DNA of 64,000 nucleotides from Hufsiella ginkgonis. Its GTDB lineage: Bacteria; Bacteroidota; Bacteroidia; Sphingobacteriales; Sphingobacteriaceae. The notes below the pieces were generated by a model that was given only the letters and a program-made list of their open reading frames with translations, did no database searches and was not told the DNA's origin. Where the stretch lies: assembly GCF_009834915.1 (NCBI RefSeq), contig NZ_WVHS01000003.1, forward strand, positions 434,001-498,000, written 5' to 3'. Positions 28,268 to 36,970 of this stretch are shown here, piece by piece. How positions within the stretch are numbered: the first letter of the stretch is position 1; every line of letters begins with the position of its first letter. Both the position numbers and the translations under genes were made by a program.

Positions 28268-29467
28268 ATGAACACCACTCATCGTAAAAGCGGTGCGATC
28301 TCGCTGGCGATCGTGCTCCTTAACCTGCTAAGCTATGCCCAGCAACTAACAGTGATAAATCAGGACTATACACTGGCGAAAACGGAATCAGTTAAGCAGA
28401 ATAAGCTGTTGATCATCGATTTTTATACTACCTGGTGCGTTCCGTGTAAAGAGCTCGATGAAGCGGTGTTCAAAGACACCACCGTAAGCAAACAGTTTGC
28501 CGGGCAGTTCGTAGTACTGAGATACGATGCGGAAAAGGATAACGTGCACAGGCTCACGCTCAAGCACCATGTATCGTTTTACCCCACTACGGTAGTCCTC
28601 AATCCTGCGCAGCGCGTAGTGAACCGGTTAATTGGCTCCAGTGGTACCGGGGAAAAGATGGTCCCGGCCTACCTGGATTTTCTTAGGAAAGCCAGCGCCA
28701 ATGCCGCCGAAAACAAATTTATTAAAGGCGTGTCGGCGTCAACCGACCTCACATACCCTAGGTTTTATGAAGATTACGTGTTCCGCGTTAATACCAAAGG
28801 GGTAGCGGCTAAGGTAACGGATTACTGGAAGAGCAACTCCGACTATCTTTCGGAAGTTCCGTTCGCCATATTGTGCTATTTCCAGGGGGCGACCGACGAA
28901 GTGAACAAATTCTTCCTGGAGAATAAAAAGAAATATGCAGACCTCTACGGCGAACTGGATGTGAAGTTCATTCTTACAATGATGATCACTGCGAAGCTAT
29001 CCGACGCCATTGACGCAAAAGACCGGTCGGCTTTTAATGCCGCGGTGCGGCTTGCTAAGGAGCACCTGGATACCGGGGAAACTAAGCAGTACCTGCTCGG
29101 CATGGAAGAACAGATGCTTCAGCAGGAGGGCAGGTGGACGGAAGCATTAAAAAGCTTCAGTTCACGTAAAAACGCGCAGCAGGTAAGCGATTACGAGACT
29201 GCCCGGCTTTGTCGCGCCGCATCAGAAAAATGCAGCGAGATAAGTGTGTTGAAACCCTGTGCTGAATGGATGAAAGCCATTGCAGGCAAAACCCCGGAAT
29301 ATGATCACCTTGATACTTATGCCCGCTTGCTTTTTAAAACCGGTGAAAAGAACAAGAGCTACCTCATTATGAAACAAGCGATCGCTGCCGGCAAGCTGGC
29401 TAAAGAAGATGTAACGGGGAGCGAAAAGTGGCTGAACCAATTTAATTCAGACCAACGGAACAAATAG
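28268..29467 (+). CDS. Exported thioredoxin-domain protein with TPR-like helical tail
   Basis: 399 residues from the ATG at 28268. A signal peptide (LAIVLLNLLSYAQQ) is followed by a thioredoxin fold with WCVPC (Cys57, Cys60) in IIDFYTTWCVPCKELDEAVF and cis-proline in SFYPTTVVL, then about 250 residues of alpha-helix with no named domain. This matches the periplasmic DsbD-gamma/thioredoxin_7-type reductases of Bacteroidota that help redox balance of exported proteins. A longer frame start would add 36 residues and displace the signal peptide. Monocistronic. Confidence 0.85.
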   Translation: MNTTHRKSGAISLAIVLLNLLSYAQQLTVINQDYTLAKTESVKQNKLLIIDFYTTWCVPCKELDEAVFKDTTVSKQFAGQFVVLRYDAEKDNVHRLTLKHHVSFYPTTVVLNPAQRVVNRLIGSSGTGEKMVPAYLDFLRKASANAAENKFIKGVSASTDLTYPRFYEDYVFRVNTKGVAAKVTDYWKSNSDYLSEVPFAILCYFQGATDEVNKFFLENKKKYADLYGELDVKFILTMMITAKLSDAIDAKDRSAFNAAVRLAKEHLDTGETKQYLLGMEEQMLQQEGRWTEALKSFSSRKNAQQVSDYETARLCRAASEKCSEISVLKPCAEWMKAIAGKTPEYDHLDTYARLLFKTGEKNKSYLIMKQAIAAGKLAKEDVTGSEKWLNQFNSDQRNK

Positions 29468-29599
29468 TTACACTGGCTTATTTTCCGCATGTTATCTACT
29501 ATTTTGGTTATTGCTCTACTATTTTTCGCCGAACTATATCGTACGCTTAATCTTGTGCTGAAACGTCAACAATTATTCATTTAATTAAATTAAAAGCAC

Positions 29600-30058
29600 A
29601 TGAAAAATTTCAGATCTGATCGGGCATTCATGTTACTGTTTGCGCTCATCACCCTAAGTTTTACCACGTCCAGTTTTACCAGCAGGTTCGGGCTGGACAG
29701 TTATGAGATCTATCTGGACAACAAGCTGGTATCGAAGCATTACGTGAACCAGCCTTTAAATCTCCGGGTACTGCAGTTAGACAAGGCCAAAGAAAACGGC
29801 CAGCTAAAGATCGGCTACACTCATTGTATGAGTAAAGGGAACGGTACCGGCCGGAGCCTCACATTAAAAGATGAGGATGGCCATCTCGTACATACATGGC
29901 CGTTTGCCGATACCACCGTTCCCGAGGCGAAGATGGCGATAGCCGTAAAAGACCTGCTGGCGGAAGCAAAGAAAAATACGGGTCATGAGCTTAGCCTTTA
30001 TTATACCGCCCGGGAAACACCCAAAGGCGAGATGCTTTCCATGATCCGTTTCAAATAA
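29600..30058 (+). CDS. Exported protein of unknown function
   Basis: 152 residues with a signal peptide (MLLFALITLSFTTSSFTS) and a small beta-rich domain (YEIYLDNKLVSKHYVNQPLN, LKIGYTHCMSKGNGTGRSLT, ELSLYYTAR). Not matched to a named family, though the YEIYLN.KL...Q.V pattern is recurrent in Chitinophagaceae exported proteins. Single gene ending at the bidirectional terminator at 30098-30132. Confidence 0.65.
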   Translation: MKNFRSDRAFMLLFALITLSFTTSSFTSRFGLDSYEIYLDNKLVSKHYVNQPLNLRVLQLDKAKENGQLKIGYTHCMSKGNGTGRSLTLKDEDGHLVHTWPFADTTVPEAKMAIAVKDLLAEAKKNTGHELSLYYTARETPKGEMLSMIRFK

Positions 30059-30097
30059 CCGGTAATAAGCGATCCCGCTGCCTGTTGTTTGATCAGC

Positions 30098-30132
30098 AAA
30101 AAGACCGTCCCAGCTAATAGGACGGTCTTTTT
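30098..30132. terminator. Bidirectional intrinsic terminator
   Basis: AAAAAGACCGTCC / GGACGGTCTTTTT with a 9-nt loop; A-run on one side and T-run on the other serve both the exported-protein gene (+) and the SRPBCC gene (-). Confidence 0.85.
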
Positions 30133-30149
30133 CAGGTTTAATACCGGGT

Positions 30150-30653
30150 TTATTTCTTCAGCGTCGGCAGTAACTCGTCCAGCCCTTCCATCGCCATGGT
30201 AAGTCCTTCTTTGAAGCCCATTTGAATAGTAGCTTCCAGTTGCGCCAGGTCATCATAAGTAATGTACGACGTTACCAGCGTAACATCTCCCTTATCTTTG
30301 AACGTTACTTCCCACGTTGATTTTGGCATAGCCTCGTTCACGTTGCCGTCTGCGTCGGAGAAGGCGTCTGTAACGGTGAATTTTTTTTCCGGCTCGATCG
30401 CCTGGTAGGTAGCCATAGCCCAGTGTTCTTCGCCTTCAGGCCCTACCATGGCGTAGATCCAGCTTCCGCCTACGCGAAAATCCATGCCTTTGGTACGGGC
30501 TCTCCACGGTTTTGGCGCCCACCACTGGTCGAGGATGGCCGGATTGGTGTAGGATTCCCATACGAGCGGAAGTGCTGCTGCGAATTCACGGGTTACCGTA
30601 ATGGATTTGTTCTCTTTGTCGACAGAAAAGTCGAATGCTAAGTTGCTGCTCAT
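30150..30653 (-). CDS. SRPBCC-family (AHSA1-like) protein
   Basis: 167 residues with the START/Bet v1-type fold of the AHSA1 (activator of Hsp90 ATPase homologue) group: ITVTREFAAALPLVWESYTN, LDQWWAPKPWRARTKGMDFR and a C-terminal GFKEGLTMAMEGLDEL helix. The fold makes a hydrophobic pocket; ligand unknown. It overlaps the upstream ArsR-type gene by 4 bases, a pairing seen widely in bacteria, where the regulator controls the pair. Confidence 0.88.
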   Translation of the reverse strand: MSSNLAFDFSVDKENKSITVTREFAAALPLVWESYTNPAILDQWWAPKPWRARTKGMDFRVGGSWIYAMVGPEGEEHWAMATYQAIEPEKKFTVTDAFSDADGNVNEAMPKSTWEVTFKDKGDVTLVTSYITYDDLAQLEATIQMGFKEGLTMAMEGLDELLPTLKK

Positions 30654-30970
30654 TTTTGGTTATTTTTAATGGTTAACAGGATTTCATCAAGCTGGTTGAA
30701 CCGGCTTTGCCAGATCTTCCGGAACTGGTCGAGCCATTTGTCGATATCAGTCATCTTCTCCGCGTTTATTTCGTAATAAATTTCCCGTCCGGATTGTTCT
30801 TGCTTTACCAGCCCGCACTCGGTTAACACCCGAAGGTGCTTCGATACCGCCTGGCGGGTAGTGTCAAAATGCTCGGCCAGCGAGTTGGGAGTCATCGCCT
30901 GCGATGCGATCAATAAAATAATGGCCCGCCGGGTAGGGTCTGCGATGGCCTGGAAAACATCTCTTCTCAT
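30650..30970 (-). CDS. ArsR-family winged-helix repressor
   Basis: 106 residues from the ATG at 30970: MRRDVFQAIADPTRRAIILL, then the recognition-helix region NSLAEHFDTTRQAVSKHLRV and the wing VKQEQSGREIYYEI. No metal-binding CxC motif in the recognition helix, so it belongs to the non-metal ArsR group linked to SRPBCC genes. A frame start 63 bases upstream lies beyond the -7 box at 31010-31003 and is rejected. Likely autoregulated. Confidence 0.9.
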   Translation of the reverse strand: MRRDVFQAIADPTRRAIILLIASQAMTPNSLAEHFDTTRQAVSKHLRVLTECGLVKQEQSGREIYYEINAEKMTDIDKWLDQFRKIWQSRFNQLDEILLTIKNNQK

Positions 30971-31002
30971 ATCCAGTATTATTTTTCGAAACCGATTGGT
31001 TG

Positions 31003-31010
31003 CAAATATA
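31003..31010 (-). promoter_or_regulatory. -7 promoter box of the ArsR/SRPBCC pair
   Basis: TATATTTG on the minus strand, 32 bases before the ATG at 30970. A possible dyad (GTTTCG / CGAAAC type) lies around it. Confidence 0.5.
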
Positions 31011-31059
31011 TACGCAACTAGTTGGTTTCGCAAATGTTTTTTAAACTATTTGGATTAGG

Positions 31060-31250
31060 CGGATCAAGCTGGATTTCCGGGGAGTAGATTTGGCTGTCAG
31101 CTATCAGCATTTCGCCCGTAAGTATACCTTATAAGATAAGTAATTGACGTTGAGATACTTCTGATTAGTATTCCAGGTTTGACAGTAATCCAAGATGATT
31201 GCTGATAGCTAAAAGCTAATAGCTCCCAAACTTTAAGCCTGATCCGATTA
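31060..31250. repeat. Imperfect palindromic (MITE-like) element
   Basis: About 190 bases with inverted ends: left GCGGATCAAGCTGG..TCAGCTATCAGCA and right TGCTGATAGC..TTTAAGCCTGATCCG. The ends are complementary with mismatches and enclose about 85 bases of AT-rich sequence. The left arm recurs at 5859-5908. No reading frame inside. Confidence 0.55.
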
Positions 31251-31280
31251 ACTTCCTGCCGGTGTATGTCTCCCTTTAAT

Positions 31281-31314
31281 AAAAAAAAGCCGCTTAACTT
31301 TCGCTAAACGGCTT
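31281..31314 (-). terminator. Intrinsic terminator of the DUF892 gene
   Basis: Minus-strand stem AAGCCGTTTA / TAAGCGGCTT followed by a run of eight T. Confidence 0.8.
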
Positions 31315-31335
31315 ATGCAAGATATCGCAGGGTGC

Positions 31336-31893
31336 TTACTCAGCGGCCGCCTGCTCGTTAATGAAGCTTACTGCGGCTTCTGTAAGGGCGACGTCTGTCG
31401 CTTTTTCATTGTCCAGGGTTTGCTGCAGGAGTTCTGCAACATCGGTATGACCCATGGTTTGAGCCAGGGTACGTAACGTGCCATACGTGGCGATCTCGTA
31501 ATGTTCCACTTTCTGTGCGGCCAGGATCAATCCTGCATCGCGTACCATGGTGCCTTTTTCGGTATCTTCCATAATGCCTTTTGCTTCTTCAAGCAAGCCT
31601 TCCATGGCATCGCATTTTTTAGCTACGGCCTTTTCGTCCAGGAGGGAAAAAACCTGTTCGAGTGTTTCGATATGCGTTTGTGTTTCCTGGGTATGTTTCT
31701 GGAAAGCCGCTGCGAGATCAGGACTGGTAGCCGCTTTCTGCATTTTAGGGAGCGCTTTTACAAGGTGTTTTTCCGCCCAGTAGATGTCCTTTAACTCGTC
31801 GACAAAGAACTGGTGAAATTCTGAATCTTCCATTTTTCCTGTTAAGCTTGCCGGTGCCTTGACCGTACTTTTGCTTGTTGTTTTTGTAGCCAT
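31336..31893 (-). CDS. DUF892 (YciE/YciF-like) ferritin-fold protein
   Basis: 185 residues from the ATG at 31893. A low-complexity basic N-terminus (ATKTTSKSTVKAPAS) is followed by the DUF892 four-helix bundle: FFVDELKDIYWAEKHLVKAL with glutamate and histidine metal-ligand candidates, THIETLEQVFSLL, and VEHYEIATYGTLRTLAQTMG. Members are stress-induced, ferritin-like and common in Bacteroidota; a role in oxidative or osmotic stress is the usual suggestion. Monocistronic. Confidence 0.9.
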   Translation of the reverse strand: MATKTTSKSTVKAPASLTGKMEDSEFHQFFVDELKDIYWAEKHLVKALPKMQKAATSPDLAAAFQKHTQETQTHIETLEQVFSLLDEKAVAKKCDAMEGLLEEAKGIMEDTEKGTMVRDAGLILAAQKVEHYEIATYGTLRTLAQTMGHTDVAELLQQTLDNEKATDVALTEAAVSFINEQAAAE

Positions 31894-32067
31894 GAGATTG
31901 ATAAGTGTTTGCAAGCAACAATAAGCGATAATGGTGCCATGAACATATTACACAGCAAAACAGGCATATAACGATGCCGACTGTATCCCTGCGCGGGCAA
32001 TCGGCCATAATGATGTAGGATATAAGATACGCGTAAAAATACCTTGCAGAAGCGGGTTTTACTTGTA

Positions 32068-34596
32068 CTACGCTTCGTCGAGGTAAAAAAAGAAGGTAGA
32101 GCCTACGTCTTCTTTGCTTATGACACTGATGGAGCTGTTGTGGTAGTTAAGTATCTCCGAAACCAGGTACAAACCGATGCCGAAACCCGAAACGGTCCTC
32201 ATTTTCTCATTCTTTACACGATAAAACCGGTCGAACAGGCGCTGTTGATCTGCTTCGCTAACGCCCACGCCCTCATCTATTACGGAAATCTTTACTTTTC
32301 CGTCAAGCCGTTCGCAGCGTATGTTAATGTCTCCGCCTTTTGGTGAATATTTTATCGCATTGCTTAGCAGGTTTATCAGTACCTGACCGATCTTATCCCG
32401 GTCGGCGTTCACTAACAGGTCGGGGTGATCGTCGTAATGGATCCGGTGCTTGGTAGTGAGGTACCGGGCATCGGTTACGATCTCGTCCAGCAGCTCGCAC
32501 AAGGCGAAGGATTGTTTGCTCAGATGGATCTTTCCTTCCTCCAACCTGGCGAGGCTCAGGAAATCGGCGATCATCGTCGTCATTTTCTTCGCCTGTACGC
32601 CCGCCCGGGTAAGTGCGTTCACCGCGAAGCTGTCGTCTTGTTTCCTGGCCTTGGAAAGCAGTATCTGTACGTAGGAGTTCATCGAGGTGAGGGGTGTTTT
32701 CAGCTCGTGGCTTACCATGGCGATGAAATCGTTCTTGCGCACTTCTTCGAGTTTCTTTTCCGAAATATCACGGGCGATTTTGGAAACCCCAATGATGTTG
32801 CCCTGCGGGTCGGTCACCGGCGAAATGGTCAGCGAGATATCGATCTCACGACCGTCCCGGGTGATGCGTTTAGTTTCAAAATGTTCTACGCGTTCTCCCC
32901 GCTTCAGGCGGCCAATGATACGGGGTTCTTCTTCGTGCCGGTCTGTCGGGATCAGTTTCAGGATCGACTGGCCGATCATCTCCTGTTCGGTATACCCGAA
33001 TATGCGTTCAGCCGAATGGTTCCAACTGGTAATAATGCCTTCGAGTGTTTTGCTGATGATGGCATCATCGGAGGTATGTATGATAGCGGCAAGTTTGGCG
33101 CTCTTCTCTTCAGCTGCTTTAATTTCGCTGATATCCAGGGCGATGATCAGGCCTGCATACACTTCATTCACCTCGTTTTTAAGAGGTACCATATGCACCA
33201 TAAAAATTTCGCCGGTGGCTGATTTTCGTTCTACCGAAAATTGCTCGCCCGACAGCACCCGGTCATATAAATATTTCGATGCTTCGTAACGTTCCGGAGG
33301 ACTTACCTCGCTGGGATGTTTACCTACGTAATCGTTGCCGTCATACCCCAGCTTTTTCATCAGGTCGCCTTCAATGGCCACGAACCGGTGGTTTTTGTCG
33401 ATCACGATCACCATCGATCCCGGGATGTTTACCGCGATCGATTTAAAAAGCTTCTCGCTTCGGGAGAGGTCTTCCTGCGTTTCTATCAGTTCCTCGTTAA
33501 TAGCGGTGAGCTCTTCGTTCACCGCCGCCAGTTCCTCGTTGCTGGCGGCCAGCTCTTCGTTCACTTCCTGCTGGTCCCGGTGGCTTTTCTCGAGTGTTTT
33601 GCGGGCCATCACCTGTTCCGTTACATCAATGGTGGCTGCTATTATGCCGAGGGTATTGCCTGCGGCATCTTTATAAGGCTCGTAAACCAAGTTCTGGTAT
33701 ACCATTTCATATTTCCCGTTCCTCAGAAGGGATACGGGCTGCTCGCTCGCTTTAAAAGCGACGGCCGTTTGGTATACATTGCCCAGCAGTTGCTCCAGGC
33801 CCTGACCTCTCGCATCGGGCAGTCCCTCAAAAATGGGCTTCTTCATTACCTGGTGCGCCGGTTTGCCCCAAAGAGCGATCATCAGGTCATTGGCTACCTC
33901 CACCACATGGTCCGGTCCGAGCATGATGCACATGGCTACGGGCGCCTGGAGGATCATGTTTTGGAGGTTCTTTTCGCTTTGCTCTACCTGTTGTTTGGCC
34001 AGCACGACGTCGGTCACGTCGGCGGCGGTGTTCATCACCGCGTAAATAATCCCTTCGTTATCCCGCAGCGCGGTAAAGCTGTAATTAAAATAAAAGGTCT
34101 TCAGCGTTCCCCCTATTACCAGGTCCACACGCTGGTTACGGGCGTGAAAGGGGATCCCGGTAGTAAAAACACCATCCAATTGTTCGAAAATGCCGGAGCC
34201 TTTTAGTTCAGGCAGTATCTCGGTGTACCGTTTACCTATCACCTCGTTTCCCTTGCCCCATACATCCATGATCGCCTGGTTGGCCAGCTCGATCCGCAGT
34301 TCCCTGCCGGTATATACACCAATGGGGAAGGGCGCATTTTCTACAATGCCGCGTGTTTTATGTTCACTGGCCGTTAAGGCAGCCGTGCGCATGGCCACCA
34401 GGTTTTCCAGCTGGCCGTTTAATACCGCGAGGCTCTCCCGGGCGCGGTTCAATTCTTCGTTCGTGACCGTAAGCTCTTCATTTGCTGCCGCCAGTTCCTC
34501 ATTTGTGGTGGCGAGCTCTTCATTTAGCGCTTGTTCTTTTTCCAGCGCCTGTTTAAATTGCTCTTCTACGGAGTTTACTGGTTTGTATTGATCCAT
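32068..34596 (-). CDS. Multi-PAS sensor histidine kinase (cytoplasmic)
   Basis: 842 residues, no transmembrane segment. Order: N-terminal coiled coil of the repeating NEELAAANEELTVTNEEL type, PAS 1 (NAPFPIGVY), PAS 2 (APVAMCIMLGPDHVVEVAND), a second NEELAASNEELAAVNEEL coil, PAS 3 (IPGSMVIVIDKNHRFVAIEG), PAS 4 (HTSDDAIISKTLEGIITSWN), HisKA with SHELKTPLTSM (His near residue 628), and HATPase_c (NLLSNAIKYSPKGG, DEGVGVSEADQQRLFDRFYR, GFGIGLYLVSEI). The start at 34596 (MDQYKP) begins just before the coil; a longer frame start adds an unrelated 45-residue leader. No response regulator is adjacent. Divergent from the AlkB gene. Confidence 0.9.
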   Translation of the reverse strand: MDQYKPVNSVEEQFKQALEKEQALNEELATTNEELAAANEELTVTNEELNRARESLAVLNGQLENLVAMRTAALTASEHKTRGIVENAPFPIGVYTGRELRIELANQAIMDVWGKGNEVIGKRYTEILPELKGSGIFEQLDGVFTTGIPFHARNQRVDLVIGGTLKTFYFNYSFTALRDNEGIIYAVMNTAADVTDVVLAKQQVEQSEKNLQNMILQAPVAMCIMLGPDHVVEVANDLMIALWGKPAHQVMKKPIFEGLPDARGQGLEQLLGNVYQTAVAFKASEQPVSLLRNGKYEMVYQNLVYEPYKDAAGNTLGIIAATIDVTEQVMARKTLEKSHRDQQEVNEELAASNEELAAVNEELTAINEELIETQEDLSRSEKLFKSIAVNIPGSMVIVIDKNHRFVAIEGDLMKKLGYDGNDYVGKHPSEVSPPERYEASKYLYDRVLSGEQFSVERKSATGEIFMVHMVPLKNEVNEVYAGLIIALDISEIKAAEEKSAKLAAIIHTSDDAIISKTLEGIITSWNHSAERIFGYTEQEMIGQSILKLIPTDRHEEEPRIIGRLKRGERVEHFETKRITRDGREIDISLTISPVTDPQGNIIGVSKIARDISEKKLEEVRKNDFIAMVSHELKTPLTSMNSYVQILLSKARKQDDSFAVNALTRAGVQAKKMTTMIADFLSLARLEEGKIHLSKQSFALCELLDEIVTDARYLTTKHRIHYDDHPDLLVNADRDKIGQVLINLLSNAIKYSPKGGDINIRCERLDGKVKISVIDEGVGVSEADQQRLFDRFYRVKNEKMRTVSGFGIGLYLVSEILNYHNSSISVISKEDVGSTFFFYLDEA

Positions 34597-34695
34597 TTTA
34601 CAATAATAAATAAAGAATTGATTGATGGTAAAGGGCGGCTTTACAAAACACCTCACGATATTTGATATTGCTAATAATGTTAGTAATATTGCATT

Positions 34696-35307
34696 ATGGA
34701 ACAACTGGCCATATTTGGCGAATCCGGTCAAAGTACCGGTTTACCGACCGATGTGCTTGATTACCGCGCACAGCTGTTCGATGAACGACAAAGCGAAACG
34801 TACCTGCAAACATTCATCCGCACCATTCCATGGGAGCAGCGGGTAGTGAGCATGTACGGCAAACCGGTGATCACTCCCCGGTTAACGGCGTGGTTTGGCG
34901 ATACAGGCAGGGATTACGCATTTTCGGGAAACCGGTTCAGGCCATTGCCGTGGACCAAGGAGCTGCTGGAAATTAAGCAGCGCATCGAGCCGCTTGCAGG
35001 GGCGTTATTTAATTCCGTATTGCTCAATTACTACCGTGATGGAAACGATTCCGTAGCCTGGCACAGTGATAACGAGACCGAGCTGGGTAAACAGCCGTTA
35101 ATCGCTTCCGTAAGCTTCGGGCAGGTACGCCGGTTCGACATTCGCCATAAACGGGATCATGCAAGGAAATATGCGGTCAGGCTGGAGAACGGCTCCCTGC
35201 TGTTGATGAAAGGCGATCTGCAGCATCATTGGGAGCACCGCATCGCCAAGTCGGTCGTCCCGATGAAGGCGCGGGTGAATCTCACGTTCCGCATCATTAA
35301 CCGTTAA
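34696..35307 (+). CDS. alkB: AlkB-type 2-oxoglutarate/Fe(II) dioxygenase (DNA/RNA demethylase)
   Basis: 203 residues, closer in layout to the short ALKBH2/3-like group than to E. coli AlkB. Iron ligands: His123 and Asp125 in AWHSDNE and His181 in HHWEHRIAKS. The 2-oxoglutarate arginines are in RVNLTFR (193 and 199). The substrate-site run LNYYRDGNDSVAWH and the earlier PRLTAWFGD are conserved. The enzyme removes methyl groups from alkylated bases such as 1-methyladenine and 3-methylcytosine. Single gene, divergent from the PAS kinase. Confidence 0.92.
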   Translation: MEQLAIFGESGQSTGLPTDVLDYRAQLFDERQSETYLQTFIRTIPWEQRVVSMYGKPVITPRLTAWFGDTGRDYAFSGNRFRPLPWTKELLEIKQRIEPLAGALFNSVLLNYYRDGNDSVAWHSDNETELGKQPLIASVSFGQVRRFDIRHKRDHARKYAVRLENGSLLLMKGDLQHHWEHRIAKSVVPMKARVNLTFRIINR

Positions 35308-35475
35308 TCCCGGTTGCTTTTTACTTTTAAGTGCCTCCCGGGTTGGCTATTCCATCCGTTTAGCGCGTGTTTCCGTTGCCCTCTGCGGCACCGGCACCCG
35401 TTTAATACCTCCGCAAAATATTCCCGCGTTGTGATTTTTTAGCAATTTCAGTTACTAATAGGAGGTAGTAACAAA

Positions 35476-35967
35476 ATGGATCAGAAAAGCAGGTTTGTAA
35501 GCATCATTAAAGCGCACGAAGGAATTATCCTGAAAGTGGTAAGCTTTTATACCAACGACCGCGACGATCGCGCAGACCTGTACCAGGAAACCGTGTACCA
35601 GTTATGGAAGTCTATGGACTCTTTTAAAGGAGCGTCGAAACCGGGCACATGGATCTACCGCGTCGCGCTTAATACGGCGATCTGTCACTTGAAAAAGAGT
35701 AAGCGCGGTATCCGGACCATACCGCTTGACCCGGAGGTGCTGGAACTGCCGGATAGCGACGACACCGCCGCCCAGGAACGCATCAAAACGCTGTATGCGC
35801 AGATCCAGCAGCTTAACTTACTCGAAAAAGGCATCGTACTGCTTTACCTCGAGGGCAGGAGCTACGAGGAGATCGCTGCTATTGTGGGACTTACCGTTAC
35901 CAACGTGGCTACAAAGCTTTCCCGCGTAAGGGAAAAACTAAAATCGCAAATTAACAAAACCGCCTGA
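35476..35967 (+). CDS. ECF-type RNA polymerase sigma factor
   Basis: 163 residues with region 2 (DRADLYQETVYQLWKSMDSF, TWIYRVALNTAI) and region 4 (LLEKGIVLLYLEGRSYEEIA, LTVTNVATKLSRVREKL). No region 3, as expected for group IV sigma factors. A good Shine-Dalgarno, AGGAGG, sits 10 bases before the ATG, which is unusual in this group of organisms. Followed after 2 bases by a membrane protein likely to be its partner, probably an anti-sigma factor. Confidence 0.92.
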   Translation: MDQKSRFVSIIKAHEGIILKVVSFYTNDRDDRADLYQETVYQLWKSMDSFKGASKPGTWIYRVALNTAICHLKKSKRGIRTIPLDPEVLELPDSDDTAAQERIKTLYAQIQQLNLLEKGIVLLYLEGRSYEEIAAIVGLTVTNVATKLSRVREKLKSQINKTA

Positions 35968-35969
35968 TC

Positions 35970-36563
35970 ATGGAATTAGAAGAAATGAAAGCTGCCTGGG
36001 AGGACCTCGGCAGGAAAGTAGAAAAACAAGATAAACTCACCCATCAAATGATTGAAAAAATGACTGAACAACGATACCGCTCACGCCTCGATGGCATCGC
36101 CTTACCTGAAAAGATCGCTACTGTGTTTTGTTTTGTATTCGCGGCGGCGCTAATCTTGAATTTTTACCGCATTCACCAGCCGCTCATGCAAGTATTTGGC
36201 GCACTGTCTGTCGCTTACCTCGTGGTATTGCCGCTCATTTCGCTTTCGATGCTGCGCGATTTGAAAAAGATCAGCCTTTCAGACATCAGTTATGCGGAAG
36301 CGATCCGCCGGCAGGCGCAAAAGCGGATCCGTTTCCAGAAGTTCCAGGTGATAAACCTGGTCGCGAGTTTCGCGTTTATGCTGGTGTTTTTCCCGGTATT
36401 AATAGACATGATGGGCAAGAGCGTCGCCCATGAGCCCTATTTCTGGATGCTGGTCGTTCCCTTTGGTATCGCCATTTTCCTGGGCGCTTCCTTTTGGGTG
36501 TTAAGGTGTTACAACCGCACCCTGTCGGCCGCAGAAAGCCTGCTGGCTGAAATTGATCAATAG
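35970..36563 (+). CDS. Membrane protein paired with the ECF sigma factor (putative anti-sigma)
   Basis: 197 residues: a soluble N-terminal helix of about 50 residues (MELEEMKAAWEDLGRKVEKQ), then four transmembrane segments in two hairpins (IATVFCFVFAAALILNFY, VFGALSVAYLVVLPLISLSM, NLVASFAFMLVFFPVLI, FWMLVVPFGIAIFLGASFWV). It starts 2 bases after the sigma gene. A cytoplasmic helix plus membrane anchor next to an ECF gene suggests sigma-factor sequestration; no ZAS zinc motif is present, so this is inferred from position. Confidence 0.7.
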   Translation: MELEEMKAAWEDLGRKVEKQDKLTHQMIEKMTEQRYRSRLDGIALPEKIATVFCFVFAAALILNFYRIHQPLMQVFGALSVAYLVVLPLISLSMLRDLKKISLSDISYAEAIRRQAQKRIRFQKFQVINLVASFAFMLVFFPVLIDMMGKSVAHEPYFWMLVVPFGIAIFLGASFWVLRCYNRTLSAAESLLAEIDQ

Positions 36564-36660
36564 ACAGGTAGTATTTCTATCGCCTTCCGGCGGAGTTGAA
36601 TCCCGCCCGGAACCGCTATACCCTTAAAGTACGGTAAGCAACCGTTTAGCAAGCCTTGAA

Positions 36661-36960
36661 CTACAATAGGGTGTCATAAAAGCTCAGCCTGTTTTTTAGT
36701 ACGCGCATTTCCTCCCGCATTTGCTCCATTCGTTCAAGCAGTTGTTCGAGTGCCCCGATGCCGGCCGCGTTAATGCCCAGGTCGCGGTGCAGGCGGGTCA
36801 TCCGTTCGAGGGATGGCAGCTGGTGGTGGGGGATAACAGCGGGGCCGTTCTCCGCGACCAGCTCGAGTAAGCCAAGTTCCTGCAGGGAGCTGATAAATTC
36901 GGGATCTATTTCGTGCGCGGTACAAAAAACGCGGACCTGTATGAAATTTCCTGTTTTCAT
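36661..36960 (-). CDS. cbpM: Chaperone-modulator CbpM-type MerR-like protein
   Basis: 99 residues, short MerR-like winged helix without an effector domain: IQVRVFCTAHEIDPEFISSL, LGLLELVAENG, LERMTRLHRDLGINAAGIGA and a coiled C-terminus (LLERMEQMREEMRVLKNRL). CbpM binds the J-domain of CbpA and inhibits it. Lies 10 bases downstream of the cbpA-type gene, the standard pairing. Confidence 0.88.
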   Translation of the reverse strand: MKTGNFIQVRVFCTAHEIDPEFISSLQELGLLELVAENGPAVIPHHQLPSLERMTRLHRDLGINAAGIGALEQLLERMEQMREEMRVLKNRLSFYDTLL

Positions 36961-36970
36961 GAGATAGCTA

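Noticed and set aside
33316-34206. A 296-codon plus-strand frame opposite the multi-PAS kinase
   Set aside because: Antisense shadow; the minus-strand reading has complete PAS, HisKA and ATPase motifs.
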